Shown piece after piece: positions 1 through 11,873 of a stretch of 64,000 nucleotides of DNA; positions within the stretch are counted from its first letter, which is position 1, and each line of letters begins with the position of its first letter. The notes under the pieces are model-generated. The model ran no database searches and was not told the origin of the DNA. It saw nothing but the letters and a program-made list of their open reading frames with translations. The stretch is from Emydura subglobosa (taxonomy: Eukaryota > Chordata > Testudines > Chelidae). Location of the stretch: NCBI GenBank assembly GCA_007922225.1, contig ML679995.1, positions 1,575,653 through 1,639,652 of the forward strand, in the 5' to 3' direction. Made by a program: the position numbers and the translations under genes.

Positions 1-282
1 GTTAGATTAAATATGTTTACTATAAAACAACAAGGCACTTACCCTAACTATCTAAAGGATTTTGATCTGTAGAAGGCTCACATACATCCATGTCAGCAGT
101 TGGAAGGAAATGAGGCAGTAACCACTGGCACATACATGCCTTTTATAGCCATGCCCACAAAATGCACCTGGAGCCTGGCTGGTATGTGAGCAGTTGACTA
201 AGGCACTGCTTGTAGAAAGCTGCAAGGTACAATGGCACTGGTTGGTGCATATTAGGAATATGCAGAGGACACAAAGAAGAAT

Positions 283-690
283 TAAGCTTGGCAGAATTCA
301 ATTTTTTATTTTTTTTTATAATTTCAATAGATAATGTCGATTTTTTAAAAGCATTTTAAAATATTTTTATTGATTTAAATTTTCACAGTTGTGGAAAGTA
401 GGGAGTAATCAGACAAAAAATGTAATGACAATAGATGTTGAGATTCAAGAAGGTAAAGCTTTTTATAATCATTCAAACACAAATTGTCTATATCACACAT
501 CAAAATATACCAAGTAAACATCTTTAATTCAAACTCTAATAATTTTTCAAGAAAGTTTTTCTTACCTTCCTATCTGTACATTTTGATCATCAACGGAAAT
601 ATATGTTGGTTTGTGCACATACAATGAAATCAGCATTTATCGACATTTACCAATAAAAATGTAATCCTTCCAAGTCTAATTATAACTTTC
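283..690. mobile_element. AT-rich terminal-inverted-repeat element, copy 1
   Basis: About 400 bases beginning AAGCTTGGCAGAATTC and ending in the inverse sense CCTTCCAAGTCTA. The same sequence recurs at 14435-14815 in the same order and orientation (shared blocks include AAATTTTCACAGTTGT, TTCAAACTCTAAT and CATTTACCAATAAAA). The ends are inverted repeats of each other. No coding sequence, so it is a non-autonomous DNA transposon (MITE-like). Confidence 0.6.
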
Positions 691-3021
691 ACTAGCCAAA
701 ACAGATGTATTTCTTTGGAATGGATTGTGACTACTGACACTTCAAAAGTTCATTAAGAATGCAACATACTGAGGTGTAGTACTAGAATGTGACTTGGATC
801 TACACCAGACCATATCTTTCCAATACCTGGAAATTATTTTTCATTGTACTTGTTTAAGGCTTATTGTCCTGCATTCCATATAGTACAAGAAACACTTTTC
901 TGAGAAAGAACCTTAACATATCCAAATTGTTGGTTTAAAAGAAAATCCAATAAAAACTAGGAATTAATTATGCAATTATGACCCAGGTGCTCCATGATGG
1001 CAACAGACAAGAAATCCACAGTATACTCAGGGACTTGCCTAGATGTGCCCAAGACAGCATGTTTCCCCTGTGATTGCCATCTTTACAATATTTCACCGAA
1101 GGAGGCTGTGTTAGGTCTCTGTCAAAAGCTAAGAACTCACTGGCTATCATGGTTATTGAGGGGTGTATGTATGGAAAATATTAAGAGTTACATAGCAGGC
1201 CAAATTTGTGTTCCAAAGCTGCTGGAGGAGAAACTGGCCATGTGGTTCTCAGAACTAACTCAATCAAGAATGAGAACAACTGACATCTTTTGACCCAGCC
1301 CAGCCAAGCTTTGATAGTCTAGATAAAGTGTTGCGTGGGCCTTAAAGCACAAAATAGCCCCCCCAAAAGACCTTGAATAGAGATACCACCAGGGTGAACT
1401 GAAGTTCATTAAATGCCCTGCTTATGAAGAGATAGAAAAAGAATTGTGTAACAAGCAAAAGGAGGACACAAGAATAGATGGAATCCATTATGGAGGTGAT
1501 AGTCTGCTAGCTTGAGTGTCTCATCAAAAGTGTATCCCAGCTCTCTCAACTGGACAAATGCGATATGGACTGACCATTGGGTGAGAAATACCTTATTATA
1601 CAGGAAAGTATAGGCTCTAGATAAAGGAAAAATATCAAACGCAATCTGTAAGCATATGTTTCCAATTCTTATATTGGCTTCTGTTTGATCTAGAAAAATC
1701 TTTTGCTTCAGTTTTGTCAAATAAACTATTTGGTTTTACTACAGACATGACTAAGTTCTATCTGTTAAGGAGAGTGCTGGACTGAGGTGAAGCTAGTGAA
1801 CTGTGGATTGCTGTCTCCATAGAGGCAGGGAATCTGCATGCATTGCAGCTGTCCAGAAGTCTAGGGACTGAGCACTCAAGTATAACAGAGTGAGTGTACA
1901 GACAGGTGGGGAGGGACCTCTGCCCCAGGCCCAAAGGAGAACTCTGGGGGCTAATTTATCTCTATCGATTTAGCCACAGGTTCTCTGCTCTGCCCCAAGG
2001 ACTCATCTCAGGGAGCTTGGGGGCTGGGTTGTGTAAATTGCTTGCCTGCAGAAAAAGAGAGCCAAACTTGTGAAGCCCAGAGTGAGCACCCGGGTGGTCA
2101 GCAGCCAATATCTTTTGGTGAGTTTCCTCCAGGCGGCACAGACAAGGCTCCCTTGTGCTGCAAGCAGGCAGTAGTGATAAACCCTGTACCCCTTGGGTAA
2201 CCCCCAAAGTGTTACTGTAATCCCCAAGCATCTCTCTTCTCCTCCCCCCGAAGTGCTATCTTGTAACGGTACCATTACAAATCCAAAACACATGATGTCT
2301 ATGAAGACGGCGAGTGGTTTCAAATTACACCATCCAGGAGTAAACATGAGCTAGTTTCTTGAAGGCTGTATTAAGTTAGTTTAAAAGTTTGGCTGTATAA
2401 GAATAAACTCTCTTCCAATGAATGACTGCAGTGACAGAGTACAAAGACCTGAAGAACATACACGAGCTTGAGATGCTCAGTGCCCTATAAATAGGTTTGG
2501 ACTTCCCCCACGCTCTCTCTAGAAATTAGTCATGGTATGGGTCAATCTGTGAGCAGATGCAGAGGGAAACCAAAATACACGGGAGCCAGGGTCATCACAA
2601 CTATTAGCAAAGCATAACATCATAGCACTGGCAGTTTAATAGGAAAAATCTAGACTGCAGTATTGGTTGAGTAGAAGACAGCTGTTCAGTAGGAGGAGAA
2701 TGCTTGGATATTATTCGTTCTTAGAACTTAAAATAGACATTCAAATTTAAAGCAACAATATTCTTATTCATTCTGTGCAAATATTTTCAAAAACAGAATA
2801 TTGGGAGCAAACGAGTGCTTCACCATCCTAGAGCTTTAATCATTGCACAGCATGGAAAATGAAATATTTATCATAACTGCAAACTTATCCGTCACACTGG
2901 ACAATCCAGTTTCAAAGCCAGTTTCTGGGGTTGTTCCGAGTCTAATAAATTTCCTATTCACAAAAAATGTTATTGGCTTCTAGTCTTGAATCAAAAATTA
3001 TCTGAAGTACTTTAAAGTGAA
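691..3021. other. Intronic/gene-free stretch
   Basis: No exon or named transposon recognised. A moderately GC-rich block at about 1750-2350 differs from the AT-rich flanks and may be an old repeat, perhaps part of an LTR, but no diagnostic ends are visible. Confidence 0.5.
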
Positions 3022-4053
3022 CCTTTTATGATGAGATGACTGGCTCTTTGGATGTGCAGAAAGAGGTGGACATGATGTATCTTGACTTTAGCAAAGCTTT
3101 TCATATGGACTTGCCAGCAAGTTAAAGAAGTATGGGTTGGATGAATGGATTAAAAGGTGGAGAGAAAGCTAGCTAGATCATCGGGCTCAACAGGTAGCAA
3201 CCAATGCCTCGATGTCTAATTGGCAGCAAGTATCAAGTGGAGTGGTCATGGAGTCTGTCCTGGGGCCAATTTTGTTCAACATCTTCATTAATGATCTGGA
3301 TGATGGGGTGGATTGCATCCCCACCAAGTTTGCAGATGATACTAAGATGGGAGGAGTAGTAGATACGCTGGAGGGTAGGGATAGGATACAGAGTGACCTA
3401 GACAAATTGGAGGAATGGGCCAAAAGAAATCTGATGAAGTTTAACAAGGACAAGTGCAGAGTCCTGCACTTAGGACAGAAGAATCCCATGCACTGCTACA
3501 GACTGGGGACCAACTGGCAAAGCATCAGTTCTTCAGAAAAGGACCTGGGGTTACAGTGGATAAGAAGCTGGATATGAGTCAGCAGTGTGCCCTGGTTGTC
3601 AAGAAGGCTAATGGCATATTGGGCTGCATTAGTAGGAGCACTGCCAGCAGATAGAGGGAAGTGATTATTCCCCTCTATTCGACAATGGTGAGGCTACATC
3701 TGGAGTACTGTGTCTAGCTTTGGGTCCCCCATTACAGGAAGGATGTGGACAAATTGGAAAGAGTCAATCAGAGGGCAATGAAGATGATTAGGGGGCTGGA
3801 GCACATGACTTATGAGGGGAGACTGAGGGAACTCGGCTTGTTTAGTCTGCAGAAGAGAAGAGTGAGGGAGGATTTGATAGCAGCCTTCAACTACCTGAAG
3901 GAGGGTTCTAGGGGGGGATGGAGTTAGGCTGATCTAAATGGTGGCTTGACAAAGCTCTGGCTGGGATGATTTAGTTGGAGAGGGTCGTGCTTCGAGCAGG
4001 GGATTGAACTAAATGATCTCTTGAGGTCCTTTCCAACACTAATTTTCTACGAT
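3022..4053 (+). mobile_element. CR1 LINE, 5'-truncated and frameshifted, 3' half of reverse transcriptase
   Basis: Reading through frame breaks gives CR1 reverse-transcriptase blocks: DLDDGVDCIPTKFADDTK (FADD motif), then [39 protein letters not shown], and [16 protein letters not shown]. It ends with the usual tail (GAGGTCCTTTCCAACACTAA, then ATTTTCTACGATT). About 150 bases are deleted after the YLKEGSRGG block, where sequence jumps to the KALAGM-type end. A dead copy. Confidence 0.9.
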
Positions 4054-4174
4054 TAAGCTCCAGGAGACCAAATGGCATCAGAAGTCAGAAATACTTGCTA
4101 TTGCTTACAGCTGGCCTGGAAGCTGTACCCTTTTCTTGCCAGATGCCAACAAAGCCGAAGCAATCCATGCGTCA

Positions 4175-4640
4175 TTAGCTCCGAGTTGATGACTGCAATA
4201 CATTGCAATGAGGGAAGCTCCAGTTGGTCTAATACGCAGTGGCCTGTCTTCTGAGTAGCACAGACCAACAAGAACACATGACCCCCGTATCATGCATGCC
4301 ACATTGCTTTCCTGTTCAAGACCAGATTGAGTTTTAGACCTTGATTCTTCATTTTCAAGACCCTCAAAGGACTGAGCCCTCGCTATCTCAGGGACAATTT
4401 CTCTCTCCAAGACTTGCCACAACAGCTGTAATCATCAGGCAGGATGGAATTGATAGCATGAAAAATCAGACACAGGAGTAAGACTGTGGGCCTTCTCAGT
4501 GGCTCTCAATGGCTGTGCAACTTCCTTCAATGAGGATCTTACCATCACAACATCCACACTCTGAAAGCTCTTCAAAACTCTGCTCCCACTACTTCTTTGC
4601 CCTCCTTTCTTAGCGTCACAGCCACTCTTCCCCAACCTTC
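4175..4640 (+). mobile_element. Old L2-like LINE fragment
   Basis: Degenerate blocks in several frames resemble the L2 reverse-transcriptase C-terminus: DDCNT, then LQLV*YAVACLL, then an SLSQGQFLS-type end. Many stops. The assignment rests on the order of these blocks. Confidence 0.45.
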
Positions 4641-4964
4641 ACTCCCCCAATTATATCAGCCATTTTCCAGCTACTCCCACAAATATAACTGGGGTTTTGG
4701 GATCCTTTGGGCACTACTACAATTAACAATGCTGATGCCATGTTCCCAGCAAGTGATAAAAGCCATCTCTTTCCAGCAGCTTTCCGTCAGCAGGGATTCC
4801 AACAATAACTTGATGTGAACAGATCGAGGATAAAAAGAAAGGAAGGAAGAGTAGGAGTACTAATGGAAAAACTTCAAGCACATCCAAAAATGGTAGTAGG
4901 AGGAGGTGAGAGAGAACATCTTCTCTTGACTAATTATTTATATTCTTATGTAAATATAGACTCA

Positions 4965-6964
4965 GACTATAAGGATCATAACGGTACCTTGTGACATCTC
5001 GTCTGACCTCCTGCACAAGGCAAGCCACAGAACTTCACCTGCCCATTCCTGTAATAGACCCCTAACCTAAAACTGAGTTACTGAAGTCCTCAAATAATGG
5101 TTTAAAGACTTGAAGGTACAGAAAATCCACCAGCAAGTGTCTCGTGCCCATGCTACAGAGGAAGGCATAGGCCCTGAGGGAAAATTCCTTCCCAACCCCA
5201 AATATGGCAATCAGTTAAACCCTGAGCATGTGGGCAAGACTCACCAGCCAGTCACCCAGAAAGAATTCTCTGTAGTAACTCAAAACCCACCCCATCTAAC
5301 ATCCCTTCACAGACCATTGGGCACATTTACCACTAGTAATCTAAGATCAGTCAATTGCCAAATTAAGCTGTCCCATCATACCATCCCTTCCATAAACTCA
5401 CCAAGCTCAGTCTTGAAGCCAGCTAGGTTTCTTGCCTCTACTACTCCCTTTAGAAGGCTGTTCCAGAACTTCACTCCACTGATGGTTAGAAACTGTCTAA
5501 TTTCAAATCTAAGCTTCCTGATGGCCAGTTTATATCCATTTGTTGTTGTGTCCATATTGGTGCTGAATTCAAATAACTTCTCTCCCTCCCTGGTATTTAT
5601 CCCTCTCATGTATTTATACAGAGCAATCATATCTTCCCTCAGCCTTCTTTTGGTTAGGTTAAACAAGACAAGATCTTTGAGTCTCCTCTCAAAAGGCAGG
5701 TTTTCCATTCCTTGATTCATTCTAGTTGCCCTTCTCTGCACCTATTCAAGTTTGAATTCATCTTTCTTAAACATGGGAGACCACAACTCCACAAAGTATT
5801 CCAGATGAGATCTGACCAACGCCTTGTATAACGGTACTAACACCTCCCTATTTCTATTGGAAATACCTCATCTGATGTCTCCTAAGATCAAATTAGCTTT
5901 CTTCATGGCCACATCACATTGGCGGCTCATAGTCATCCTGTGATCAACCAATATGCCCAGGTCCTTCTCCTCTGTCACTTCAAACTGATGTGTCCCCAGC
6001 TTACAACAAAAGTTCTTGTTATTAGTAGTTAAGTGCATGAGCTTGCACTTTCCACTATTAAATTTCTTCCTAGTTCTGTTACTTCAGTTTACAAGGTCAT
6101 CCAGATCTTCTTGTATGATATCCCTGTCTTTCTCTGTATTGGCAATACCTCCCAACCTTGTATCACTCACAAACTTGATTAGCACACTCCCACCTTTTGT
6201 GCCAAGGTCAGTAATAAAAAGGTTAACTATGATTGGTCTCAAGACTGATCCCTGAGGAACTCCACTAGTAACCTCCCTCCAGCCTGACAGTTCACCTTTC
6301 AGTATGATGCATTATAGTTTCGCCTTTAAGCAGTTCCTTACCCACCTTCTAATTTTTATATTAATCCCCATCTTTTCCAATTTAACTAATAATTCCCCAT
6401 GTGGAACCGTATCACATGTCTTACTGAAATATAGGTAAATTAGAACCACTGCATTCCCTTTGTCTAAAAAATCTGTTATCTTCTCAGAAAAGAAGATCAG
6501 GTTGGTCTGGCACGATCTACCTTTTGTAAAGCCAAGTTGTATTTTGTCCCAATTACCGTTAACCTCAAACTACTTTTTCTTTCAAATTTTTTTCCAACAC
6601 CTTCCATGCTACTGAGGTCAAACTAACAGGTCTGTAATTGCCTGGATTCTTTTTTTCCCTTTCTTAAAAACAGGAACTATGTTAGCAATTCTCCAGTCAT
6701 ATGATACATATGATCTGAGTTTACAGATTCATTAAAAATCCTGGCTATAAGGCTTGCAATATTATGTGCCAGTTCCTAGAATATCCTTGGGATGGCGATT
6801 ATCCAGGCCCCCTGGTTTAGTCCCATTAAGCAGTTCGAGTTTGGCTTCTACCTTGGATGTGGTAATTTCACCTCCTATGGTAATTTCTATCTCCTCAAAC
6901 CCATTAGCGCCCCCCTGGCACTATCCCTAAGCTCTTCATTAGCCTCATTAAAAACTGAGGCAAA
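4965..6964 (-). mobile_element. CR1-type LINE, 3' part (copy A), split by a DIRS insertion
   Basis: Minus-strand LINE with reverse-transcriptase C-terminal blocks in a 122-codon open piece at 5741-5376 (MQRRATRMNQGMENLPFERR, ITREGEKLF-type, FWNSLLKGVV). The fingers/palm region lies up to about 6960. The 3' tail reaches about 4965 (CTCGTCTGACCTCCTGCAC). The same family is present as copy B at 20770-22952. The 5' half resumes at 10717 after the insertion. Confidence 0.85.
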
Positions 6965-6984
6965 AACAGGGTTACTTACCAGTA

Positions 6985-7180
6985 ACTGTTGTTCTTTGAG
7001 ATGTGTTGCTCACATCCATTCCAATATAGGTGAGTGCAAGCCACCATGCACTGGTTCCCAGAACTTTCTGCCCTTTGGCAGACCCCATAGGGTCGGCTTA
7101 GGCGCCCCCTGGAGTACCATGTTCATGCCACAGTATATGAGGCACCGGCGACCCTGCGGGCCCTCAGTCCCTTCTTTCTG
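6985..7180 (+). repeat. DIRS terminal inverted repeat, left arm
   Basis: Runs from the TTACTTACCAGTAACTGTTG region through GGTTCCCAGAACTTTCTGCC to GCGGGCCCTCAGTCCCTTC. It pairs with 10530-10705. Confidence 0.8.
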
Positions 7181-7194
7181 ACGCCTCCGACAGC

Positions 7195-7994
7195 GAGGAC
7201 GGAGGGTGAAGTCTATGTACTGCAGTGGGGGTAGAGTGGACTTCTGCTCGTTTATGAGTAGCCCCAGTCTGGTGCATGTCGCTCAGGTGAGGGATAGGCT
7301 GTTCCGAACGTGGGCCCTGGATCTGCCCCTGATCAGCCTGTTGTCCAGGTAGGAGAAGAGCTGCACCCCTCTGAGGCGCAAGTGGGCCTCCACCACCTCC
7401 ATGCACTTCGTGAAGACCCTGGGGGCGGATGAGAGGCCAAATGGCAGGGCCGAGAATTGGTAATGGTAGCCAGCTACCATAAACCTGAGGAAGTGCCTGT
7501 GGCTGGGAAGGATGGAAACGTGAAAGTACTCATCCTTCAGGTCGAGAGCGGCATACCAATCTCCTGGATCCAGAGCAGGGATAATGGAGGCTAGGGAGAC
7601 CATGGGAAACCTGAGACGCCTGATAAACTTGTTCAGTCAGCGGAGATCTAATATGGGTCTCAGGCCCCCTTTTGCTTTGGGGATGAGAAAACACCTGGAG
7701 TAGAATCCCCTCCCTATTTCTTGTGGAGGAACCGCTTCCACAGCCCCAAGAAGCAGGAGGGAATTCACCTCCTGCGAAAGGAGTTGCTCATGAGAGGGGT
7801 CCCTGAAGAGGGACGAAGAGGGGGAGGGAGTCCGGGGGGAAAGCCGTAAACTGAAGGGCGTATCCCCTGTGAACTATGCCACGGACCCAACGGTCTGATG
7901 TGATATTCTGCCACTCAGTGTAGTAGGGTCTGAGCCTTTGTGCAAACGGGGAATGTGGATCCAAGAGGGAGGTATCGGTGCCACCCTCGGGCAC
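7195..7994 (-). pseudogene. DIRS pol fragment: reverse transcriptase, frameshifted
   Basis: Blocks typical of DIRS reverse transcriptase in minus-strand order: PFAQRLRPYYTEWQNITSDR (about 7930), then ALDLKDEYFHVSILPSHRHF, YQFSALPFGLSSAPRVFTK, and LFSYLDNRLIRG (YLDD-box region, second D replaced by N), then in another frame GLLINEQKSTLPPLQYIDF. Between 7620 and 7790 the frame is broken. The fragment stops abruptly at the terminal repeat. The D-to-N change in the catalytic box and the frameshifts make it inactive. Confidence 0.8.
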
Positions 7995-8097
7995 ACCATC
8001 AAAATTGTTTCTTTGAGTTAGGCCCCTTAGACGGCCCTTGCTGGGAGGCTGTGGATGATCTGGAGCAGTTGCAGCGTCCGAACCCCCTGCTCCTGTC

Positions 8098-10235
8098 TCA
8101 GCCCCAACGGGGCTGAGAGGTTCTAGGCGATGGCCTAGGGGGCGGCTGGGCCTGGCGTTGGGGCTGCGGCCAAGACTGACGCTTTGAGGCCTGGGGGGTG
8201 TAAAGTCCCAAGGACCGAAGTGTAGCTCGCGAGTCCTTTAGAGCGTGCAGCTTCTCGGCTGTTTTGTCCGAGAATAGGCCTGCCCCGTCGAAGGGTAGGT
8301 CCTGGATAGATTGCTGCACCTCCTGGGACAGCCCGGATGACTGCAGCCACGAATACCGCCGCATGGCTATCGCAGAGGCCATGGCTCTGCTCGCGGTGTC
8401 CACAGCGTCACTGGCGGATTGAACGCCGCCCCTGCTACTGTGACGCCCTCCTCCAGGACTGTGGCAAAGTCCGCCCCTGGTCCTGGGGCAATCCCTCTGC
8501 GAACTGCCTCACAGAGCTCCATAGGTTCAAGTTGTATTGACCTAGGAGGGCCTGATGGTTTGCTATCCTCAGTTGTAGGGCCCCGGTGGAATAGACTTTG
8601 CGGCCGAACTAGTCAAGTTTTTTATTGTCCTTGTTCTTAGGCGTGGTGCCCGGGCCACCTTACCTGTCTCTTCAGTTAGCCGCATCAACCACCAGGGTCC
8701 CCGGGGCTGGGTGGGTGTACAAGAATTCAAACCCCTCTGCTGGCATACAGTATTTTTTCTCAGTTCCTTTAGAGGTGGGGGCAACCAAGGCAGGGGTTTG
8801 CCAGAGAGCCTTGGCCAGTTTAAGGACTCTCTCATGGACAGGTAGGGCCACTCTTGATGGTCCGTTGACCCTACCACCCCAAAGAGGGGATCCTCCTCCT
8901 CAGAGAGCTCCTTAAGTTCGATGTTCAAGTTATTAGCCACCCTTTTAAGGAGCTCCTGGTGGACCCTGAAGTCAGGGAGGTCTCTGGTGGCCGCCTCATC
9001 AGGGGAAGAGGAGAAGAATTGTGGAAGGGGCCCCGTGGAGGATCCCTTCACAGGGTCCGATTCCTCCTCCAAGGAATGGCCCCTAGCCTGTTGGCTCGAT
9101 GGGGGTGGCGGGCGCACCGGCTATGCCACTGAAGATGGGACAGATACAGTGACTTGCCTCATCTGCGCCCCCCATGGGCCCCAGTAAGGCCACTGCCAGG
9201 GCCCTTGTGGCCACCCCGGTGCCGGCATCAGCGCTGGCTGCGGGGCGTCATGGCGGGACTTGCCTTTGCGGGACCCAGAGCCACTGGAGCGGTGCTGACA
9301 GTGTCTGCGGCTTCTGCTCGACTTCGCTGGGGACTGGCCTCTTGACGACCCCGACGAGGTTGAGGACCGTCAGTGCCGATGGGTGGATGCGCGGCTCAAT
9401 GAGCTGGAGGAAGGGGACCTTTGTCTCAGCACCGAGGACTTCCGGTCTCAGTGCCGACCCCAACTCTGAGGACCACGATCGGCGACGTGTTGAGTTGGCT
9501 GGTAATCTCGGGGCCAGGTCCTTCGGCACCAGGATCCGCGCTGGACTCCACGCCAGGGATCGGGACCGATGCCGTGTTGGCGAAGGGCTCGGTGCCGGAG
9601 CGCGGGAGCTGCACGCACTGCACGAGGCGGACCTGGAGCGACGCCGCCTCAAACGCGATGCCTCCGGTGCCGCGGACTGTCCTCGGTGCCGTGGGGAGGA
9701 GGAGCTCGACGACTCGTGGTCAGAGCTGTGAGGTGAGCCTCCACGCTCTGCGCTCTCTGGCCATCTGGAGGGAGACTTCGCCCCTGACGGGGGTCTCGAC
9801 CATCCACTGGAGGCACCCAGCACAAGTTTACCCCTGGACGCCGGGTCCCTGTGCCCTCGGCCGAGGAGGGGGGGGGAGAGGCGTGGGCATGGCCATTAAG
9901 GTGCGTGCCACATGGAACGCCTCCGACGTCGACGGTCCTTGCAAGGGCGCTCCCCTACCCCCAGGAGTCGGGGGAGGCTCCCTGCGTGGAGATGCAGGTG
10001 CCGGAGCAGACTCAACAGGGCGTGGATGGTGCATCTCCTGGCTCGGCCCCGGCCATGCAGATGGTGCGGGGGAGCTCTGGCGCTCGGTGCCCTGGAGTTT
10101 TTGTTTCTTGGGCACTGGAGACTGGTGGCAATGGGTCGGCTCCGGTGCCGGTGGAGCGCTCCGCACCGAGGAGATGCTCGGTGCCGCGGGGGAACACGCC
10201 GGTTCAGTGTCCGGGCGGAGCACCGCCTCCATCAA
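8098..10235 (-). pseudogene. DIRS ORF1 (gag-like) remnant
   Basis: Several minus-strand open pieces in shifting frames: a Pro/Ser/Arg-rich N-terminal part (10235-9248), then DLPDFRVHQELLKRVANNL, EELSEEEDPLFGVV-like and a SIPPTxK-like linker (9117-8569), then DTASRAMASAIAMRRYSWLQ and DLPFDGAGLFSDKTAEKLHA (8403-8098). This order is typical of the DIRS structural protein. The frame changes show decay. Large open frames on the plus strand here are only GC-rich shadows. Confidence 0.75.
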
Positions 10236-10529
10236 AATAGCCTTCAGCCGGATATCTCGTTCTTTTTGAGTCCGCAGCTTGAAGGCCTTGCAAATTTTAC
10301 ATTTACATTTTACATTTACAATGCTGCTTGCATTGCCGCAAGCAGCACAAGATTTAAAACCAGGGGAGCATGCCCTAAACCCCTAAGGGCGCTTTCTATT
10401 CTAATTCTAATTATTTACTTAACAACTCTTAACTCTAACTACTCAACTACTCACAACGATTAAAGTCCATAAGGGGATGCTACTTGCTAAAAGGCAAGAG
10501 GCAAGATGTTCCAGCAACCGTCACGGGTG

Positions 10530-10705
10530 GAAAGAAGGAACTGAGAGCCCGCAGGGTCGGTGGTGCCTCATATACCGCGGCATGAGCATGTACTCCAGAG
10601 GATGCCTAAGCTGACCCTAAGGGATCTGCTAAGGGGAAAAAAGTTCCGGGAACCAGTGCACGGTGGCATGCACTCACCTATATTGGAATGGATATAAGCA
10701 ATCAC
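10530..10705 (-). repeat. DIRS terminal inverted repeat, right arm
   Basis: The reverse complement reads CCATTCCAATATAGGTGAGT, GGTTCCCGGAACTTTTTTCC and GCGGGCTCTCAGTTCCTTC, matching the left arm with scattered substitutions. Confidence 0.8.
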
Positions 10706-10716
10706 TCGAAGTAGAA

Positions 10717-11873
10717 GTATTTGTTTAGATATTGGGCCATGCCTAGATTATCCTTAACCTCCATCCCATCCTCAGTGCTTAGCGGTCCCACTTCCTCTTT
10801 CTTGGTTTTCTTCCTGTTTATATGGCTATAAAACCTTTTACTATTGCTTTTAATTCCCTTTGCAAGGTCCAACTCTACTTGGCTTTTGGCATTTCTCACT
10901 TTGTCTCTACATGTTCTGACTTCCCAAGAGATATCTTTCCTTGCTGATCCCACCCATCTTCCACTCTTTGTAGGCTTTCTGCTTTCTCTTAATGACCTGT
11001 CTGAGATGCTTGCTCATCCAGCTTTGTCTGTACATCTCTTGCCTATGAATTTTTTCCCCTTCCTTGGGATGCAGGCTTCAGATACTTCAAGACAAAGTTG
11101 CAGGAACTAATTTTAAGCCTCTTCCTCCTTTAGATCCATGAGTTTTTCAATCCAGTCTACTTCCCTAACTAATTTCCTTACCTTATTAAATTTAGCCCTT
11201 TTGAAATCAAAGACCCTAGTCACAGATCTTTTTTTGTTTATCCTTCAATTTAGTTTGAACTGAATTAGCTCATGGTCACTTGAACCAAGGTTGTCCCCTA
11301 AACCAGTTCTCCTACAAGATCCTCACTAACTCAGCAATATTAAATCTAAAATGGCATCCCCTCTTGTTGGTTCAGCAACGATTTGATGAAGGAATCTGTC
11401 AGCTATCACATCCAGGAAAATCTGAGTCCTATTATTATTACTAGCACTAATCTTCCAGTCTATATCTGGGAAATTAAAATCTCCCATAATCATATAATTC
11501 TCAGTAGCATTTACTTCATTAAAAACATTAAGGAGGTCTCTATCCATATCCAAATCAGATCCTGGTAGTCTGTAGCACACCCTAAGCACTATCCCAGGGG
11601 AAGCTCTAGCAGTTTTCTTCCCCAATGGGATTTTTGCCCAGACAGACTCTGTCTTATCCATTGCATCACTTCTAATTTCTTTACAGTCTATTTCATCAAT
11701 GATATACAACACTACTCCACCACCTTTGCCTTTATTTCTCATCTTTCCTAAACAGCACACACCCATCAATATCTGTACTCTAGTCTTGACTACTATTCAA
11801 CCATGTTTCCGTTATCCTTATAATATCTGGTTTCACTTGCTTCACCAATCAAGTTAAGAGTATGTTAACACCC
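10717..11873 (-). mobile_element. CR1-type LINE, 5' part (copy A) with endonuclease domain
   Basis: Continues the LINE broken at 6964. A 147-codon open piece at 11769-11326 shows the AP-endonuclease fold of CR1/L2 LINEs: GKGGGVVLYI, then ESVWAKI, VCYRLPGSD and the motif MGDFNFPDIDW, then DRFLHQIVAEPTRGDAILDL. Below it (10953-10717) is the linker toward the RT (GSARKDISWEVRTCRDKVRN). Stops and frame breaks separate the parts. Confidence 0.85.

Larger units (their letters stand above)
6965..10716 (-). mobile_element. DIRS-type retrotransposon, internally deleted
   Basis: The insertion interrupts LINE copy A between GAGGCAAA (6964) and GTATTTGTTTAG (10717); copy B keeps the uninterrupted site. 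The ends are long inverted repeats: about 6985-7180 on the plus strand matches about 10530-10705 on the minus strand, for example CCATTCCAATATAGGTGAGT. Inside, on the minus strand, are a DIRS gag-like ORF and the front of a DIRS pol with reverse transcriptase. RNase H, methyltransferase and tyrosine recombinase are absent, because the RT runs straight into the left terminal repeat near 7190. GC content is far above that of the flanks. Confidence 0.85.

Noticed and set aside
9174..10463. Long plus-strand open frames (185, 282 and 183 codons)
   Set aside because: They are antisense to the DIRS gag-like region and open only because the element is GC-rich; no domain is visible.
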